Below, in pieces: positions 5,560-5,783 of a stretch of DNA of 5,783 bases; within the stretch, counting starts at the first letter, position 1; each line of letters starts with the position of its first letter. A program made the position numbers and the translations under genes. Source of the DNA: Acidobacteriaceae bacterium (lineage in GTDB: Bacteria; Acidobacteriota; Terriglobia; Terriglobales; Acidobacteriaceae). The notes under the pieces are model-generated. The model worked only from the letters and a program-made list of their open reading frames with translations. It was not told the DNA's origin and ran no database searches. The stretch spans positions 1 through 5,783 of the forward strand of contig JASHUR010000093.1 of the NCBI GenBank assembly GCA_030039895.1, given 5' to 3'.

Positions 5560-5783
5560 TGACAATAAAGCGGTATGGCGTCGAAGGGGGCAAGGGGGCA
5601 GGCGGTCAGCATCTTCCCTTTGCGCGTGCGGCCGAAGCCAATGGTTGGCTGTATGTCTCGGGTCAGGTGCCCATGGTCAATGGAGAGTTGGTGACCGGGA
5701 ATATTACCGTACAGGCGCGCGTGGCCATCCAGAACCTACTCGGAATATTGAAAGAAGCCGGTTACGGACCGGAGCATGTGGTT
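5559..5783 (+). CDS. RidA family enamine/imine deaminase (partial, C-terminus beyond window)
   Basis: The first 75 residues of a protein family normally about 125-130 long. RidA proteins are trimeric and hydrolyse reactive enamine/imine intermediates, such as 2-aminoacrylate from PLP-dependent serine dehydratases, to keto acid and ammonia. The family core is visible: WLYVSGQVP at 30-38 and the helix that follows, QARVAIQNLLGILKEAGYG at 52-70. The catalytic arginine characteristic of active RidA lies near residue 105 and is outside the window, so activity cannot be judged. The start is ATG at 5559, sharing one base with the TGA of the deacylase; AAGGAG at 5547-5552 gives 6-nt spacing. The coupling to a D-amino-acid deacylase and a divergent PLP dehydratase-like gene suggests it clears that enzyme's product. 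Confidence 0.93.
   Translation, partial: MTIKRYGVEGGKGAGGQHLPFARAAEANGWLYVSGQVPMVNGELVTGNITVQARVAIQNLLGILKEAGYGPEHVV

Noticed and set aside
4669..5565. 298-codon minus-strand open frame opposite the deacylase
   Set aside because: It is a shadow of the deacylase, whose full set of metal ligands proves the coding strand; no recognisable protein features are in the antisense translation.

Overview
This 5.8 kb window looks like chromosomal DNA from a moderately GC-rich, free-living heterotroph. The style of the sulfite/nitrite reductase and of the D-amino-acid genes would fit Acidobacteriota. That placement is a guess from protein style, not a proof. I see no RNA genes, insertion sequences, CRISPR array or phage genes.

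Layout. (1) 1-1670, minus strand: most of a siroheme/[4Fe-4S] sulfite/nitrite reductase (NirA family), with its C-terminus cut by the window edge. (2) 1671-2324: a long non-coding stretch. Its reductase-proximal part, read on the minus strand, holds a tiny cysteine-rich ORF (ends MSACCCSASSRTRCC) followed by a factor-independent terminator hairpin with a T-run, both upstream of the reductase start codon. The region between them can form mutually exclusive pairings. This is the architecture of a ribosome-mediated transcription attenuator that senses charged tRNA-Cys. (3) 2325-2744, plus strand: an unrecognised small protein with four predicted membrane segments, started by TTG. (4) 2767-3999, minus strand: a PLP fold-III D-serine dehydratase/D-threonine aldolase-like enzyme. 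(5) 4102-5559, plus strand: an N-acyl-D-amino-acid deacylase (D-aminoacylase). It overlaps by one base the start of (6), 5559-5783, a RidA-family imine deaminase cut by the window edge.

How the genes work together. Genes 4-6 read as one catabolic module around a 102-bp divergent promoter region. The deacylase would release free D-amino acids from N-acyl-D-amino acids, the PLP enzyme would dehydrate or deaminate (or cleave) beta-hydroxy D-amino acids, and RidA would hydrolyse the reactive enamine/imine product. The reductase belongs to sulfur (cysteine) or nitrogen assimilation. The cysteine leader is an argument for sulfite as its physiological substrate.

The most interesting observation is the cysteine leader peptide and attenuator in front of the reductase. 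Its parts are read directly from the sequence; its regulatory role is inferred.
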